Shown here: piece by piece, positions 39,781-51,417 of the stretch
Numbering within the stretch: position 1 is the first letter of the stretch
Layout: each line of letters opens with the position of its first letter
Assembly (NCBI GenBank): GCA_039105265.1
Contig: JAPFFF010000012.1
Coordinates: forward strand, 4,402,001-4,466,000
Source of the DNA: Tritrichomonas musculus
Taxonomy: Eukaryota > Parabasalia > Tritrichomonadida > Tritrichomonadidae
Direction: 5' to 3'
DNA: 64,000 nt
Position numbers and translations under genes: made by a program
The notes under the pieces: model-generated
Seen by the model: only the letters and a program-made list of their open reading frames with translations
Database searches by the model: none
Told to the model about the DNA's origin: nothing

Positions 39781-41768
39781 GGGGATGCAACGATAGGAAA
39801 TTTTCTGAAAATTCATTCAAATTTTTTTGTTATTATACTATTTTTTAAAAAATATGATAAATTAAATATGGACTTATAAATAAAAATGAATTATGGGCTG
39901 GTTTTGGAAAATATCTGTCAGAAGTCGAGATATCACTTTCATTTTTTCTGAGACTCTGTTCGAGCATTTTGTAAAATTCTTTTTGATTATATTTTATACT
40001 ACCGTAATGACATTAATATATTCCAAAATGCTAATTATGATTTTACAAACGCAATAAATAGAGTAATTTTATGGTTGTACCTGGTCAGCATTTGGTCAGA
40101 TTCTTTGACCGCCCATGATGAATTAGAATGCCCTTGGACAATTTGATTTTTGTTTCATTAAAATTATTTGGAAAAATATCATTCAAATATTTTTTTTTTC
40201 TTCTTCAATTTTAAAATAAAATTGAATTATTTTATTTTCATATTCAGAATTATTTTCTATATTTTTATTCAATTTTTTTTTAAATATTCAAAAATTTGAA
40301 AAATTATTAATATAAAATACTCACAATATTTTGGGAATTGAGAAGGTCAAGACCGATTTGTGAGTTTTTTATTTAATACATTGAAAAATTCAATAAAAAT
40401 TAAAATTTTGACCATGGTCAAAGTGGTCAGGGGCAACTTTTTCAATTAATTTTGAGAAGGTCAAAAACCTGCCCATGGTCAAAAAAATAATTGAAAAAGA
40501 TTTATTTTTATAGCAATTTGAATTTCAATTTTTTCCATTTTTTTTTTAAATACTGATTTCCTTTTACTTTTTATTTCTTTTATTTAAAAAAAATAAAAAA
40601 AAAATATAGATAATATCTAAATATTTTTTTAAAAAAAGCAGAATATTTTCAATATAATCATAATATTTTACCAGAAATCATAGTACTTTATAGTTTATTC
40701 CATATTTTTGCAGAAATTTATGAGATCATATTTATATATTAAATATTTTTTTTTCTTATAATAAGACAACTGATTGGAAATGCTTTTTATTTAGGATGTT
40801 TTTATAAATAAATACTGGGGGTTTGGGGGCGGAGCCCCCAAAAATTTTTTTTTACTTTTGACCAAATTTTTGTCCATTGGTCTAAAAAATATGACCATGT
40901 ACAACTATAAGTAATTTATATATCATCTTGATGTATAGGTAATTTGATATATAATTTTGAAGAATGTTATAGATTAGGTCTATTTATAATAATAAAAAAA
41001 TATTAATATGAAATATGAAATAAAATTGCATTTTTATTTTGGATATATTAGTAAAATATTAAGATGTACAAATACTTTTATTAAAATCATTTTGAATATA
41101 TAAAAAATATGTTTATAAAAAAAGGATTTTTTCGAAACAGTTTTGAAAATTATGTCAATATAATAACTAATTTTTTTGAATATTTTAAATATATTTTATT
41201 AATATTGGGTAAAATAATCATATTCGTCTTAAATATTCAAATATAAATGTATTTGTGTAGAAAAAAAATTTCAATAATAAACTATCAATATTTTTCAATA
41301 TCTATAATATTTTATTCAAAAATTGATAAGCAAAAACGATGGTTTCAATAGGACTAAAATTCTATTTGAATCAATTTCACATTTTTTCTTAATAATATTT
41401 GAAAAATAGGATTTTTTAGCAAAATAATAAGCATTAGGTTTTATTTTAAAACTTACAAGATGAAAATTTTTTAAAATCAAACAGACCTTCACAAATTTTC
41501 CATGCGATATCTCGACTTCTGACAGTTTATATCAATTAAGAAGATAGCGTTTATATTTATGATATATTTTATATGATAAACAGCATATTTAAAATTGTTT
41601 TTATTTGAAAAAACAAATATTATAAATCAAACAGACCTTAACAAATTTCGTAAGTGATATCTCGACTTCTGATAGACATTTTCTTATCAAAGAGGTATCA
41701 TTCGATTTATTAAAGTTCTCTTAATTTATATTTCCTATATAGTGTCACTTTTTTATCGTTGCATCCCA
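39781..41768. mobile_element. 2-kb DNA transposon-like element with TA flanks
   Basis: Ends GGGGATGCAACGATA and, inverted, TGGGATGCAACGATA; TA lies on both sides (39,779-39,780 and 41,769-41,770), as for Tc1/mariner target duplications. Subterminal copies of GTCAGAAGTCGAGATATC occur near 39,918 and, inverted, twice near 41,515 and 41,670. No transposase frame is visible, so it is a non-autonomous or decayed element. Confidence 0.55.
40074..40905. mobile_element. Possible nested element with GTTGTAC ends
   Basis: GTTGTACCTGGTCA at the left is inverted as TGACCATGTACAAC at the right. Multiple GGTCA motifs lie inside, with AGTAATTT-like sequence close to both sides. It contains a strong hairpin at 40,822-40,842 (TTTGGGGGC-GGA-GCCCCCAAA). 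No coding region. Confidence 0.4.
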
Positions 41769-41805
41769 TATGACAACATATATTTTGAAATTAACGAATA
41801 ATAAG

Positions 41806-42944
41806 GGGGAAATGCATTCTAGCCCTCATTTTTCATATCACATTTCTTTTTGGGGGCTAAATGATTTTTTGTTTATTTTTTTATTGAAAGTTGTATTTTA
41901 GCCCCCAATTTTTTTTATTCATAAGTGTTTTTCATCCCATAGACTTTACATTTCGCAAGTATTTCCCAAAATATTTTTTCTTTGTTGCTTCTATATGCAT
42001 ATTACTAAATAAATAAATAGAATTTGTTGAAAATGAAAAAAGATATTATTATTTATCTCTATTTATAGGCAAAAATGACATCTTATCTCTTGAATTTGAT
42101 AGAAATAAAATGATTAAAGGTTTTATTTATAATATTTTCTCTATATATAATGTTTTGTTTAATCAAAGATTATATATTCTAAAAATTTTTCTTGCGTTTT
42201 TGGTTATATATGTGTAATTATTTTCGAATATCGTTTATTATTTTATTCACCAAAGAATTTCTCTATTTTTAATTATTTTTGTTGTTTATTAAAAAAAACT
42301 AAACGACTTTATTTTGCTTTTGCTAAACGATTTTTTTTATATATTTTTGATAGTTTATATGGTCAGAGTGTTTTCAAAAAGTTTCTATTACAACCATATA
42401 TTCTCACAAAATTTTTGGTAATAAAAGAAACACCCTAATTCTTATTTAGTATCAATTTTAATTAAATTATTTAACGCAGCAGCATTTTCTTTTTGCCCAA
42501 AATGATCTTAAACTTAAACCAGACATTAGACTTTCATATTTTTATAATGAATATGAAATATAATTATTTATTCATGTTAATATAAACACCAGCTTTATGG
42601 CTTTTTTTGAGATAATATATAATTTCCAGTATGAGTTAATGATTCTTTCCCTTTTTATTCTATCTATCATTAAATAGTTTATCTTAATAGAGTAATCATC
42701 AAGAATTATTGATGTTTTTTAGAATTTTTCGTTTTATTTTTATCTTTATATGTTTTTTAACACATAACTTCCTTTTTTTTGCATATATTTTATTTTAATA
42801 TGCTTTTTTTGCTCTTTTTTTAAATTAAATTTACGATTATTTTCAATTGAAAAAGTTATCAAAAAAGTGGGGGCTAAAAAACACATTTTTACATTTTTTC
42901 CCCCATTTTTCCTTTCAATTTTTGGGGGCTAAAAAAAGTTCCCC
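41806..42944. mobile_element. Complete 1.1-kb non-autonomous element, 9-bp TSD
   Basis: Begins GGGGAAATGCATTCTAGCCC and ends, inverted, GGGGAACTTTTTTTAGCCCC; flanked by AATAATAAG on both sides (41,797-41,805 and 42,945-42,953). A 9-bp duplication suggests a Mutator-like (MULE) family, which is common in trichomonads. It carries no transposase. Confidence 0.7.
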
Positions 42945-42953
42945 AATAATAAG

Positions 42954-44218
42954 CCAAAAATCGCAAATTTCAAAATATATGTAGTCCTTCAATTTGAAAG
43001 TTTTTTGAACCAAAATGAAAATATAAATAATTTAGTGTATGGAATAAAAAACTATGCATGCGTTTTAAAAAATATCTAATATTCATGTTTTTTTTAATAA
43101 ACAAAAAATACGGTTTAACAAAATAAAGAGCATAGTTAGGTATGAAAAATGCAGGATGACTTGAAATATTATTATATAATATAAAATATAAGGAAATAAA
43201 TATATTTCCTAAATATAAAGATTAAATTGACGTTCAATATAAAAAAAAATATATTTTAATTTTTTGAAAAAGAAAAAAAAAATTGATATGTTTATTTCAA
43301 ATAAAATTATCAATCAATGATATAAAATTGAATTAAACGCTACAGAAAAAGTTTAAGATATACAATTTTTTTGAATTAATTAATAGAAATAATAAATAAT
43401 TTATTTGAAAAAAATTGATAAAAAAACTCTAAATTATCTTTATTAAATTTTGTTTTTGTAATTTATTATATAGTGATTCAAATTAAATTGATAATGTATA
43501 ATAATAAAACTAACTAAAAGAAAGCGGATAATGCTTTTCTCTTTCATTTTTAAACTTTTTCAGAAGCGTTTACATATTATTCTCCCGTTTACATATTATT
43601 CTCCCGTTTACATATTATTCTCCTCACTCTATTTCAAATAAAATTATCAATCCATGATATAAAATTGAATTAATATTCTTTGAAAAAAATTGAAGTCTAA
43701 GAAAATTGATAATGATTTTCTGAGTTGTTTGATAGTTGTAAAATATTTTTAATTGAAAAAAATTGTGAGAAAAAAAGAGATTTCTGGGGAGTATAAAAAA
43801 TAAAGTACTCAAAAAATGAAATTAGCAATAAAAAGAAATCCAACGTCACGATTCCAGATTTTTTTATTTATTTCATAATAAGATTTCAAAATAAAACTAG
43901 TTGATCAGCCTTTTTTTCCGACTTGTGCCTATTGATCTAATGAATATTCCTTATCATATCTTCATTCATGGAAATATTTAAGAGCAAGCAAACACGAAAT
44001 ATTATAACTTATGGTTTTTTATCAACATTGCTCCAATCAAGATTTTTTTTAATCATGATATTAGTTATAAAACACTCATTCTTTCATTCACTTTTTGAAA
44101 GATTTAAAATTGAATACTTTACCTTATTATGCTCTCAAAATAATCATATCCCATATTCAAATAAAAAAGTTAAAAAAATAATAGTTAAATCGTTTATGAT
44201 AGCTCATTTCTAAATATA
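42954..44218. other. Gene-poor region with a 19-bp minisatellite
   Basis: Nothing coding recognised. At 43,567-43,623 CGTTTACATATTATTCTCC is repeated three times in tandem. Local fragments of the flanking sequence recur (for example ATTTCAAATAAAATTATCAATC near 43,295 and 43,631). Confidence 0.55.
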
Positions 44219-44465
44219 TTTGTAATTCTGCAAAAGAGAAATGGAAATTCTCATAATTAAATCTATTATGCATAATATCATTCAATTTTTCATTTTGAGA
44301 TATAAATAAGAAAATATTAAAGATAATATTTGAATTATCATTCCTCTTTTTTCAGAATTTTCACTTATCAACAACTTAGTAATTAGATTTAATTCGAAAT
44401 AAGTTGTTTTTGTGATCTTTATTCAATGTAAAAATCATATTTGAATGATTTTGCACAGTATTTTT
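44219..44465 (+). repeat. Third copy of the kinase 3' flank
   Basis: Closely matches 58,007-58,250 (kinase B downstream) and its first 100 bp also match 38,420-38,520. It may be the displaced continuation of the kinase A flank, pushed away by the transposons in 38.5-43 kb, or an extra copy. Confidence 0.7.
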
Positions 44466-44552
44466 TTAAAAAAAAAACATGAAATTTGAATAAAAATAAT
44501 AATGTAAAAAAACTAAAGTAATGTTTATATAAACACTAAGACAAATATATAT

Positions 44553-44714
44553 TTAGTCTTTTGCACTAGACCATCTTTCATAGCCATCTTTTGTTGGTGT
44601 AATGGGCCACATTACATAAAAACCACCTGGAGGTGGGAATGGCTTGCCTGTTTCCAATGATTTTCCATATCTTCTTTTATGTGCACGGTTTCCAAATCCT
44701 TTGCAACCACTCAT
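44553..44714 (-). CDS. 53-aa basic/aromatic small protein, unknown
   Basis: The ATG at 44714 opens 53 codons: MSGCKGFGNRAHKRRYGKSL, then a Pro/Gly stretch with FPPPGGFYVMWPI and the end YERWSSAKD. It is clearly GC-richer and richer in Trp, Pro and Gly than chance frames in this A+T-rich DNA, and codon-like composition stops sharply at its ends. No family recognised. It could be a conserved small RNA-binding or ribosome-associated protein (basic N-terminus), but that is a guess. Confidence 0.55.
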   Translation of the reverse strand: MSGCKGFGNRAHKRRYGKSLETGKPFPPPGGFYVMWPITPTKDGYERWSSAKD

Positions 44715-46154
44715 TGTAATTCTTTAATAAAAATGAAATCTTTTCTTTTAATTTTTTTTTAGGTGATATGATATTCAATACGTCATATGAAAAAATCAAA
44801 TTTGAATTGGAACAGAAAATTGAATATAATATTGAAAAGTTCAAAATCTTTTCCTTTGAATTTTTCAATTAAGGATTTTGTAAAATATCAATTCTGTATT
44901 CTATTCCTGAATTTTTACATCCTTGACAAACAAAAATTCTAATATCTTTATTAATATACATAAAACAAAGTTAGTTTTATTGAGTATATAGTTTCTTTAT
45001 GAATTATATCCATTAAATTTTTCTTAATGATTATGTAAGATAATTTTATACCGAGATATTTGTTAATCGATTTCTATCGGGCCAAATTTTTTTAAGACAG
45101 ATTTGTTAAAGGGGATAGCCTTTTCAAGAGATATAAAAAACAATTTATATAAATAGTGTAATAAATAATTAATTAATGGTTTTTGGTGGAGAAAAATATT
45201 TTTTATCTCAGAATATCAAGCTCTTCTTGAATATTAATCATTCTTTGGTTATCGTTCATATTTTTCATAGAATATTAACCTCATCTAATTTCAATTTATC
45301 TTCATCTCCTCATAAAAAATAGCATCATTTATATGAATTGAGAATTGTTTTATATTCTTTTTCAAAATTCAATTGATTATTTGGTTATTAAATAAATAAA
45401 TAAAATGATTAATAATCATTCCAAAAGCAAATATTTGTTAATTATTATATATAAAATTGATTTTGGATATGTTATAAAATGGACTAATCACTATTTAATT
45501 TTTTTTATATGATTGGTCTCTTTTCAATTCAATTTTTAAATGATATAAAAAGATATTAATATCTTTATCTTAATATTGTTATGCTATTTCATATTTTTTA
45601 TAATATAATAATATTTTGCATTATTTTTTAGATATCTTTATATAATATATCAATAAACTATGTATTCCATCTTCATTTCGATATTATTTGATTTTGGTTA
45701 AACTTTCATGTTTACAGCACTTTTTGTGTTTTATATATTAGCCAGTTTGAATCTATAATCAACTTGTCTTTTTTTGAATATCTATTAATATCTGATAATC
45801 AATCATGTCTCATTTTTTACATTTTCGTTCCATTTTTTATTGTTGTACTTTAATTTATTAATTTGATATCTTGATTTATCAAAGTAATAAAAAAAAATTG
45901 AGAAAAATGATTTTTTATTGCATTAAAAAATGAATATTTTTGGTATCCAAATATATTGTATTAAAATATTTTCATAAAAGATAGATTTTTGGTTTAAGTA
46001 AATAGCAGGAAAAAAAATTGTATACATATCTTTCCTTTCGGCAGAATCTTTAATATGAAATCACTTTTATGAGAGCTATTGTTTACATAAAATGGATTTT
46101 GATGATAAATACTAGTATATATTAAATAAAAATTATTAATAAGATTATTATTTT
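44715..46154. other. Non-coding region
   Basis: A+T-rich DNA without recognised genes or structured repeats apart from homopolymers. It ends with TATTATTTT (46,146-46,154), the left target duplication of the next element. Confidence 0.4.
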
Positions 46155-46852
46155 GGGAAATCGTAATCGCCCGTGGCGGTTTAGGTCAATATTGACCTTG
46201 TATCGTACCATAGAAAAAAAAGTCTGGAACTTTTTTGCACTTTTGCAAAAAAAAGCATGGGTAGCTACTCATGGTTTTTTCTATATAAAAAAAATATAAA
46301 CGGAATATTTTTTATAGTCTAAAATCGATATCATAATGAGCTTTGGCTTATAAACAAGAAAGTGCAAATATTTTTAACACCATCATTTTATTATTTTGAT
46401 GTATACAATTACGTAAATTCCAACTTTTCGCCGATATCATTGATATTGGAAATCATATACTTTTAAAGTTAAAAGGTAGTTAATTAATTTTGAGTAATAC
46501 GGTTTCATATTTATTTTTATGCCTTTGGATTGTGCATTTGTTTACACAATATAAAATATTCATATAATATTTAGATTAAAATTTTGTTTTTCTTTGTTAT
46601 AAAATAATCAATAGAACTTTTATTAGCATATAAAATATTTGTCCTTTCTTGTTTATAAGCCAAAGCTCATTATGATATCGATTTTAGACTATAAAAAAAT
46701 ATTCAGTTTATATTTTTTTCATATAGAAAAAACCATGAGTAGCTACCCATGCTTTTTTTTGCAAAAGTGCAAAAAAGTTCCAGACTTTTTTTTCTATGGT
46801 ACGATACAAGGTCAATATTGACCTAAACCGCCACGGGCGATTACGATTTCCC
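46155..46852. mobile_element. 698-bp MITE with ~210-bp inverted repeats, 9-bp TSD
   Basis: Starts GGGAAATCGTAATCGCCCGT and ends with its inverse. The arms (46,155-46,365 and 46,640-46,852) match over about 210 bp with few differences. TATTATTTT flanks both sides (46,146-46,154 and 46,853-46,861). The 9-bp duplication and long arms fit a non-autonomous MULE. The central 270 bp show no coding potential. Confidence 0.85.
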
Positions 46853-47277
46853 TATTATTTTTAATGAATAATTATATTTTTTCTCAAATTAATATTCATT
46901 CATATAAAGATTTAATAATCAAATATATAATTGAAAATAGAGTGATTTTCCTAAGATATTAACGATTGAAAATTTATAATTTTGAGAAATGACTTATTCA
47001 ATAATTTTTATCAAAAAGCTTATCATTTGACTAAACATACTCAGAAAAATGTACTCCGTTGGATAATCCATACACAAATAAATAAAAATATGCTATAAGT
47101 TATTGAAAATCAAGTGAAATGGGCGTAGCTTACAAAACCCGAAACTCTTGAAATAACTTTTTGAAATAAATATTTTTTAATTTTTGAATGATTAAATTTG
47201 TTCTCTCAAAAAGTTGGAATTTTATTTCAAAGAAAAATTTTATTTTCTCTCAATTTCTAGAAAATTTATGGACTTCG

Positions 47278-50200
47278 ATGATTAAATTTATTTATTTTGC
47301 AGCCATTATCTACAGTTTGCGTGCATTTTCTTTAAAAGAAAGTTCCTCCTTTTTAGTAAATTCATCAAAAAAGCATTCATCAAAAATTGGCACATCAAAA
47401 CTCATTTTGACTTCGTTAACGCCAGATAATGATTTTATTTGTAGCGCATCAACTGAAATTAAATCAGAATCTTTTTCGGATATGATTAGAATCAAAAGTG
47501 ATGTAGGATGCCAATCTATATCAATAATTAAATGCACTTTTGACAAAATTACAATAAACTCTGAAAATTCTCAATTATACGGTCAATTTTCCATTATATA
47601 TGTCAAAGAAAATGACTTATTAATCGACGAATCTACTTTTCAAGAGTGTTCTTCCAAATCTCCAATATCATCTTCGTCAATAGATTACACCGAGTCGAAT
47701 TTTCTCACTTGCCATATTGTTTTTATAGACAAAAATCTGAATCATGATGTAACGATCAATAATTGTGATTTTTTAGATAATGGATTAGATAGCGAATCAG
47801 ATGGAACAATCATTTTTTCAAATAGGGCGAAAAATATTGAAATATCGTTTTGTCAATTTAAATCCGATAAAAGATTTACTAGAGCATTTCAATCTATCTA
47901 TACTCCCAGCGTAATCTTATCATATAATACTTTTTTCAAAATGACAGGTCCAATTGGGCAAAATGGCGGGGCTCTTTTAATTCAATTTTCAAGCAATGTT
48001 TCGATAAGCGATTGCATTTTTGATTCCAACAATCTACAGCCAAATTCAATGTCAAATGATGAAATTTTCGGATCATCTTTTTTTGTCAATTTAAATGACA
48101 CTTTTTTCTTCACAAATAACACGATACAAAACCACGACATTTACATAAACAGTGTCATCGCATTCAACACAAACAAAGTTTCTAATAAAATTTTCATTTT
48201 AAACTCGAGCTTCATAAACAACAAGTACTCAAAAAGTTTTGACGGATGCGGAATCGGTTTTTTAGCGAAAGACGACGAATCCGTTTCATTAAATATTGTG
48301 TTTCTCGGCTGCACATTTAGCCAGAATGGAGAAGGAACAAGCAGCGGATTGGACTCAGCTGCTGGCGTTTTTGGATGGTCGAGAGAAGCGTCTTCTTTAT
48401 CGTTCATCAGCTGCAATTTTGAGTCAAACAATGTCTTGCCTTCATCAAGTTTGATTAGCATACAAAACGGCATTTTTCTATTGATTGAAAACTGCACAAT
48501 TAACGAGCCTATAAAATATAGTGTGTTAACTTTTCAGCCGTTTACTAAAGCTGGAATTGGTGATGATAACAAGGTTAGAATAGTTAGCACATCGTTGGTT
48601 AACACCGACGTTTCAAGCAAAGTAAAAAATGATCTGATTCTAATCAACAAAGAAAGCGAGATTAGCACCTCGTTTATTATCAGCGATTGTATTTTTTCTG
48701 ACATTTCATTGGACAATGAAAATTCAATCATTCACTGCGTTTCAAACATAAAATCAATCAAAATCATGAATACAAGCATCACATACAGTGGCCAAAATAC
48801 TGGAAGCAACGTAATTAAGCCTCAATCGTCGCGTGTTGGTGTTTTGGAATTCATTGATTGCACTTTTGAGAAATGCTTCGGTGGTGGAGCAATCAGCATT
48901 CAAGATCCATTGTGCTCGAACTTTGACATAAAAATATCAGAATGCACGTTTTTGGACTGCTACACATCTGAAAATGGCGGAGGAGCAATTGCCATAACAA
49001 CGAATAAGAGCGTGCAAATTGAAAACTGTTATTTTGAAAACTGCAGAGTTGAAAACACGAATTCTTACAGCGATATCAAAGGAGGAGCGATCTTTGTTAA
49101 ATACAACGAGAAGAGTGACAAATTTCATTTGGCAAACATCACAATAAATGGCACTATTACAAACACAGATTGTAGTGCAATTTGTTTCGAATGTCAAGAA
49201 TGTGATGCTTTTTTTGTCCACGATTGTAACTTCATTAATTGCAAAACACGTTGCTTTTTGGGGTCATCATGCAATGTTCTCTCATCTCCAGATTCTGTTA
49301 AACAATTTGAATGCACTAATACTAGTTTTGTGTTTGATGAAAAGTCGGCTTCCAATCCACGAGCTGTTTTTGTTGAGTCATCAACGTTTGCTTTTGATAG
49401 CTGCAGTTTTATTCGTTGTGGATCTGAGTCGGTCGATGAAGGAGGTTCGATATTTTATGATGGAACTGATTCTTCAACTGAAACGATCTCGATTATTAAT
49501 TGCATCTTTGATGAGTGTCATGCTGTCGATTCTGGAGCTGTCAAGCTCAAATTAAACACGTCATCAACGGCTCCTCATTTATCAAACAATTCAATAATTC
49601 ATTTAGAATCGGTTTATTCAATGACAATTGAATATAAAAACTCGGAATTAAGTGAAATTGTCATTTTTGAAAGACATAAATTCATCGGAAACACAGGTGC
49701 AGTTGATGGTGGAGGCTCTGGCGTTTTGGTCAACAATTATCATGAAGATGAGAATGATTTTTGGGTTCATCTTCATTTCATCAATTGTGATTTTATAAAT
49801 AATTATTCGCCAAACAACGGCGGAGGTTTTGGAATTGGATCTAACTACTCTGTCAAGTCAACGCAGCTCTCGATTGAATCGTGCTTTTTTTCAGGAAATC
49901 GTTGTGATGGATCCAATGGCGGAGGAGCTCTTTGGATAAGAACTTCGAACATGTGCGCCGTTTTTAATAGCATTTTTGTGAATAATTCATCATCAGAAAC
50001 AAACTCATCAAATGGAGGCGCGATCTATTTAAGTTTTTCATCGAATTTGGTCTCGATGTGGATAAACAACTGTTCTTTTGTCAACAATTCGTCTCCATCA
50101 CCTCATTCAAAAGGCCATTGTATTTATTCGACACTTCTGTATGGAATCATTGACATATTATTTAGTAATTTCACAGATAATGGTTTTGGCAATGAAAATC

Positions 50201-50544
50201 CAAATTCCGTTGTTTACACCAATTCAGAGCTCAGCATTTTGTATTCAAAAATTGAGTTCACTGATAAAGAAAAAGCGTTTTCAAGAGCAATTTTCATTGG
50301 CACTTCTTCGAGACTATCAATGAGAGGAAATCGAATTGTTAACTGTTCTTATCGAAGTGGAAGTGGTGCAGCTTTATATTACCAAATTGTCAAAAATCGA
50401 GAATCAAGTGATGTTTCGATCTTTGACAATATTTTGATGGATGATGAGATATATCCCAGAATTATAGACTTGGGACTCTCCAAAATCTTACACAAAAACG
50501 AGGTTTTAAAGGCACTTTTCTTTACGCACCTCCAGAAGTATTAA
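47278..50544 (+). CDS. Beta-helix (Pmp-like) surface protein with chimeric end
   Basis: I prefer the ATG at 47278, which opens with a signal peptide (MIKFIYFAAIIYSLRAF); the frame is open from 47,188. The protein is a right-handed beta-helix with many Gly-rich turns (NGGALL, GGGAISI, GGGAIAI, GGAIFV, GGGFGIGS, GGGALWI, GGAIYLS) and regular Cys-x-Phe strands, like chlamydial polymorphic membrane proteins and their trichomonad relatives, which are thought to be adhesins. There is no C-terminal membrane anchor. From about 50,429 the reading frame enters a duplicated kinase fragment, so the last 37 residues (DDEIYPRIIDLGLSKI and on) come from a kinase subdomain. It is probably a truncated gene. 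Confidence 0.75.
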   Translation: MIKFIYFAAIIYSLRAFSLKESSSFLVNSSKKHSSKIGTSKLILTSLTPDNDFICSASTEIKSESFSDMIRIKSDVGCQSISIIKCTFDKITINSENSQLYGQFSIIYVKENDLLIDESTFQECSSKSPISSSSIDYTESNFLTCHIVFIDKNLNHDVTINNCDFLDNGLDSESDGTIIFSNRAKNIEISFCQFKSDKRFTRAFQSIYTPSVILSYNTFFKMTGPIGQNGGALLIQFSSNVSISDCIFDSNNLQPNSMSNDEIFGSSFFVNLNDTFFFTNNTIQNHDIYINSVIAFNTNKVSNKIFILNSSFINNKYSKSFDGCGIGFLAKDDESVSLNIVFLGCTFSQNGEGTSSGLDSAAGVFGWSREASSLSFISCNFESNNVLPSSSLISIQNGIFLLIENCTINEPIKYSVLTFQPFTKAGIGDDNKVRIVSTSLVNTDVSSKVKNDLILINKESEISTSFIISDCIFSDISLDNENSIIHCVSNIKSIKIMNTSITYSGQNTGSNVIKPQSSRVGVLEFIDCTFEKCFGGGAISIQDPLCSNFDIKISECTFLDCYTSENGGGAIAITTNKSVQIENCYFENCRVENTNSYSDIKGGAIFVKYNEKSDKFHLANITINGTITNTDCSAICFECQECDAFFVHDCNFINCKTRCFLGSSCNVLSSPDSVKQFECTNTSFVFDEKSASNPRAVFVESSTFAFDSCSFIRCGSESVDEGGSIFYDGTDSSTETISIINCIFDECHAVDSGAVKLKLNTSSTAPHLSNNSIIHLESVYSMTIEYKNSELSEIVIFERHKFIGNTGAVDGGGSGVLVNNYHEDENDFWVHLHFINCDFINNYSPNNGGGFGIGSNYSVKSTQLSIESCFFSGNRCDGSNGGGALWIRTSNMCAVFNSIFVNNSSSETNSSNGGAIYLSFSSNLVSMWINNCSFVNNSSPSPHSKGHCIYSTLLYGIIDILFSNFTDNGFGNENPNSVVYTNSELSILYSKIEFTDKEKAFSRAIFIGTSSRLSMRGNRIVNCSYRSGSGAALYYQIVKNRESSDVSIFDNILMDDEIYPRIIDLGLSKILHKNEVLKALFFTHLQKY

Positions 50545-51074
50545 TTGATAATGAATATACGGAGGCTGGTGATGTTTATTCATTTACCATAATTGCTTTT
50601 GAACTAATTACAAATGAAGATCCTTTTAAAAATTGCTCCTTTATGGAGTAAATCAATAAAGTATCTAATGGATTAAAACCTAGTTTAAAGAAATGATTGA
50701 AAATTGCTGGTCTCAAGATCAGGAAGACAGACCAATTTTGAGCAAATTGTTGATGAATTATAAAATATTAAAATTTCATCACTGATCTTGTTGACGAAAA
50801 CGACTTTTTTAATTATGTTGATTACATTGATGATTGCAAAGTTTCTTTTGAAAAGGAAAGCCTTTTATTTCAATCAATGAGTTCATTAAGCGAAAAAGTA
50901 TCAGAGATAAAAAAGCAAAAGGAAGCCTCACAATTAACGCCAAGCCATGGCTCTAAACCAATTCGTTTTTCATGAGAAAAAAAAAAAGAATCCAAACTAA
51001 TTCGTATCGGAACCAGAAGTTTAAAAGATGACGATGGTGAGCCAGTTTCGGTTTTTACAATTGTAGTTCTATAG
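50429..51074 (+). pseudogene. Kinase fragment (copy 1 of a duplicated block)
   Basis: Encodes in broken frames ILMDDEIYPRIIDLGLSKI (catalytic and DFG-like region, DLG), then LYAPPEVLIDNEYTEAGDVYSF, then IENCWSQDQEDRP and a C-terminal tail YVDYIDDCKVSFEK. At least two frameshifts separate these. Nearly identical to 63,034-63,682. It starts after the kinase's N-lobe and was joined to the beta-helix gene. Confidence 0.75.
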
Positions 51075-51395
51075 AAAAAAAGCATCTAATGAAACTGGAT
51101 TTAATAGTAATAAATAAATATTAAATATTAAAAAAATAACTGAATATTTCAAGATTAAAACTTAATTTAATTGAAAATGTCGAGAATAAATTAAGAGAAC
51201 CAAAAATATACTATAAACATTCATTTTAGTATATTTTATAACAAATAAAAAAAAGTCAACTAAAATTCATAATTGAAATTGATTGATAAAGATTTAGTCG
51301 AATATTTCGAAACGAAATCATTCCAATCCATAAAACAAATAAGCATTTTTTTTATACAAAATATAAACATCATTATTAAAAAAATGTATAGCATA
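50429..51395 (+). repeat. Duplicated block, copy 1
   Basis: Matches 63,034-64,000 with a few differences; homology runs past the window's end. The left junction has the shared sequence AATATTTTGATGG. Confidence 0.85.
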
Positions 51396-51417
51396 TGAAT
51401 AAATTAATTTTTATTAA

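Noticed and set aside
39596-39781. A Phe/Ile-rich 61-codon frame
   Set aside because: It is T-run translation inside a non-coding element, with no conservation of frame in the twin copy at about 42.7 kb.
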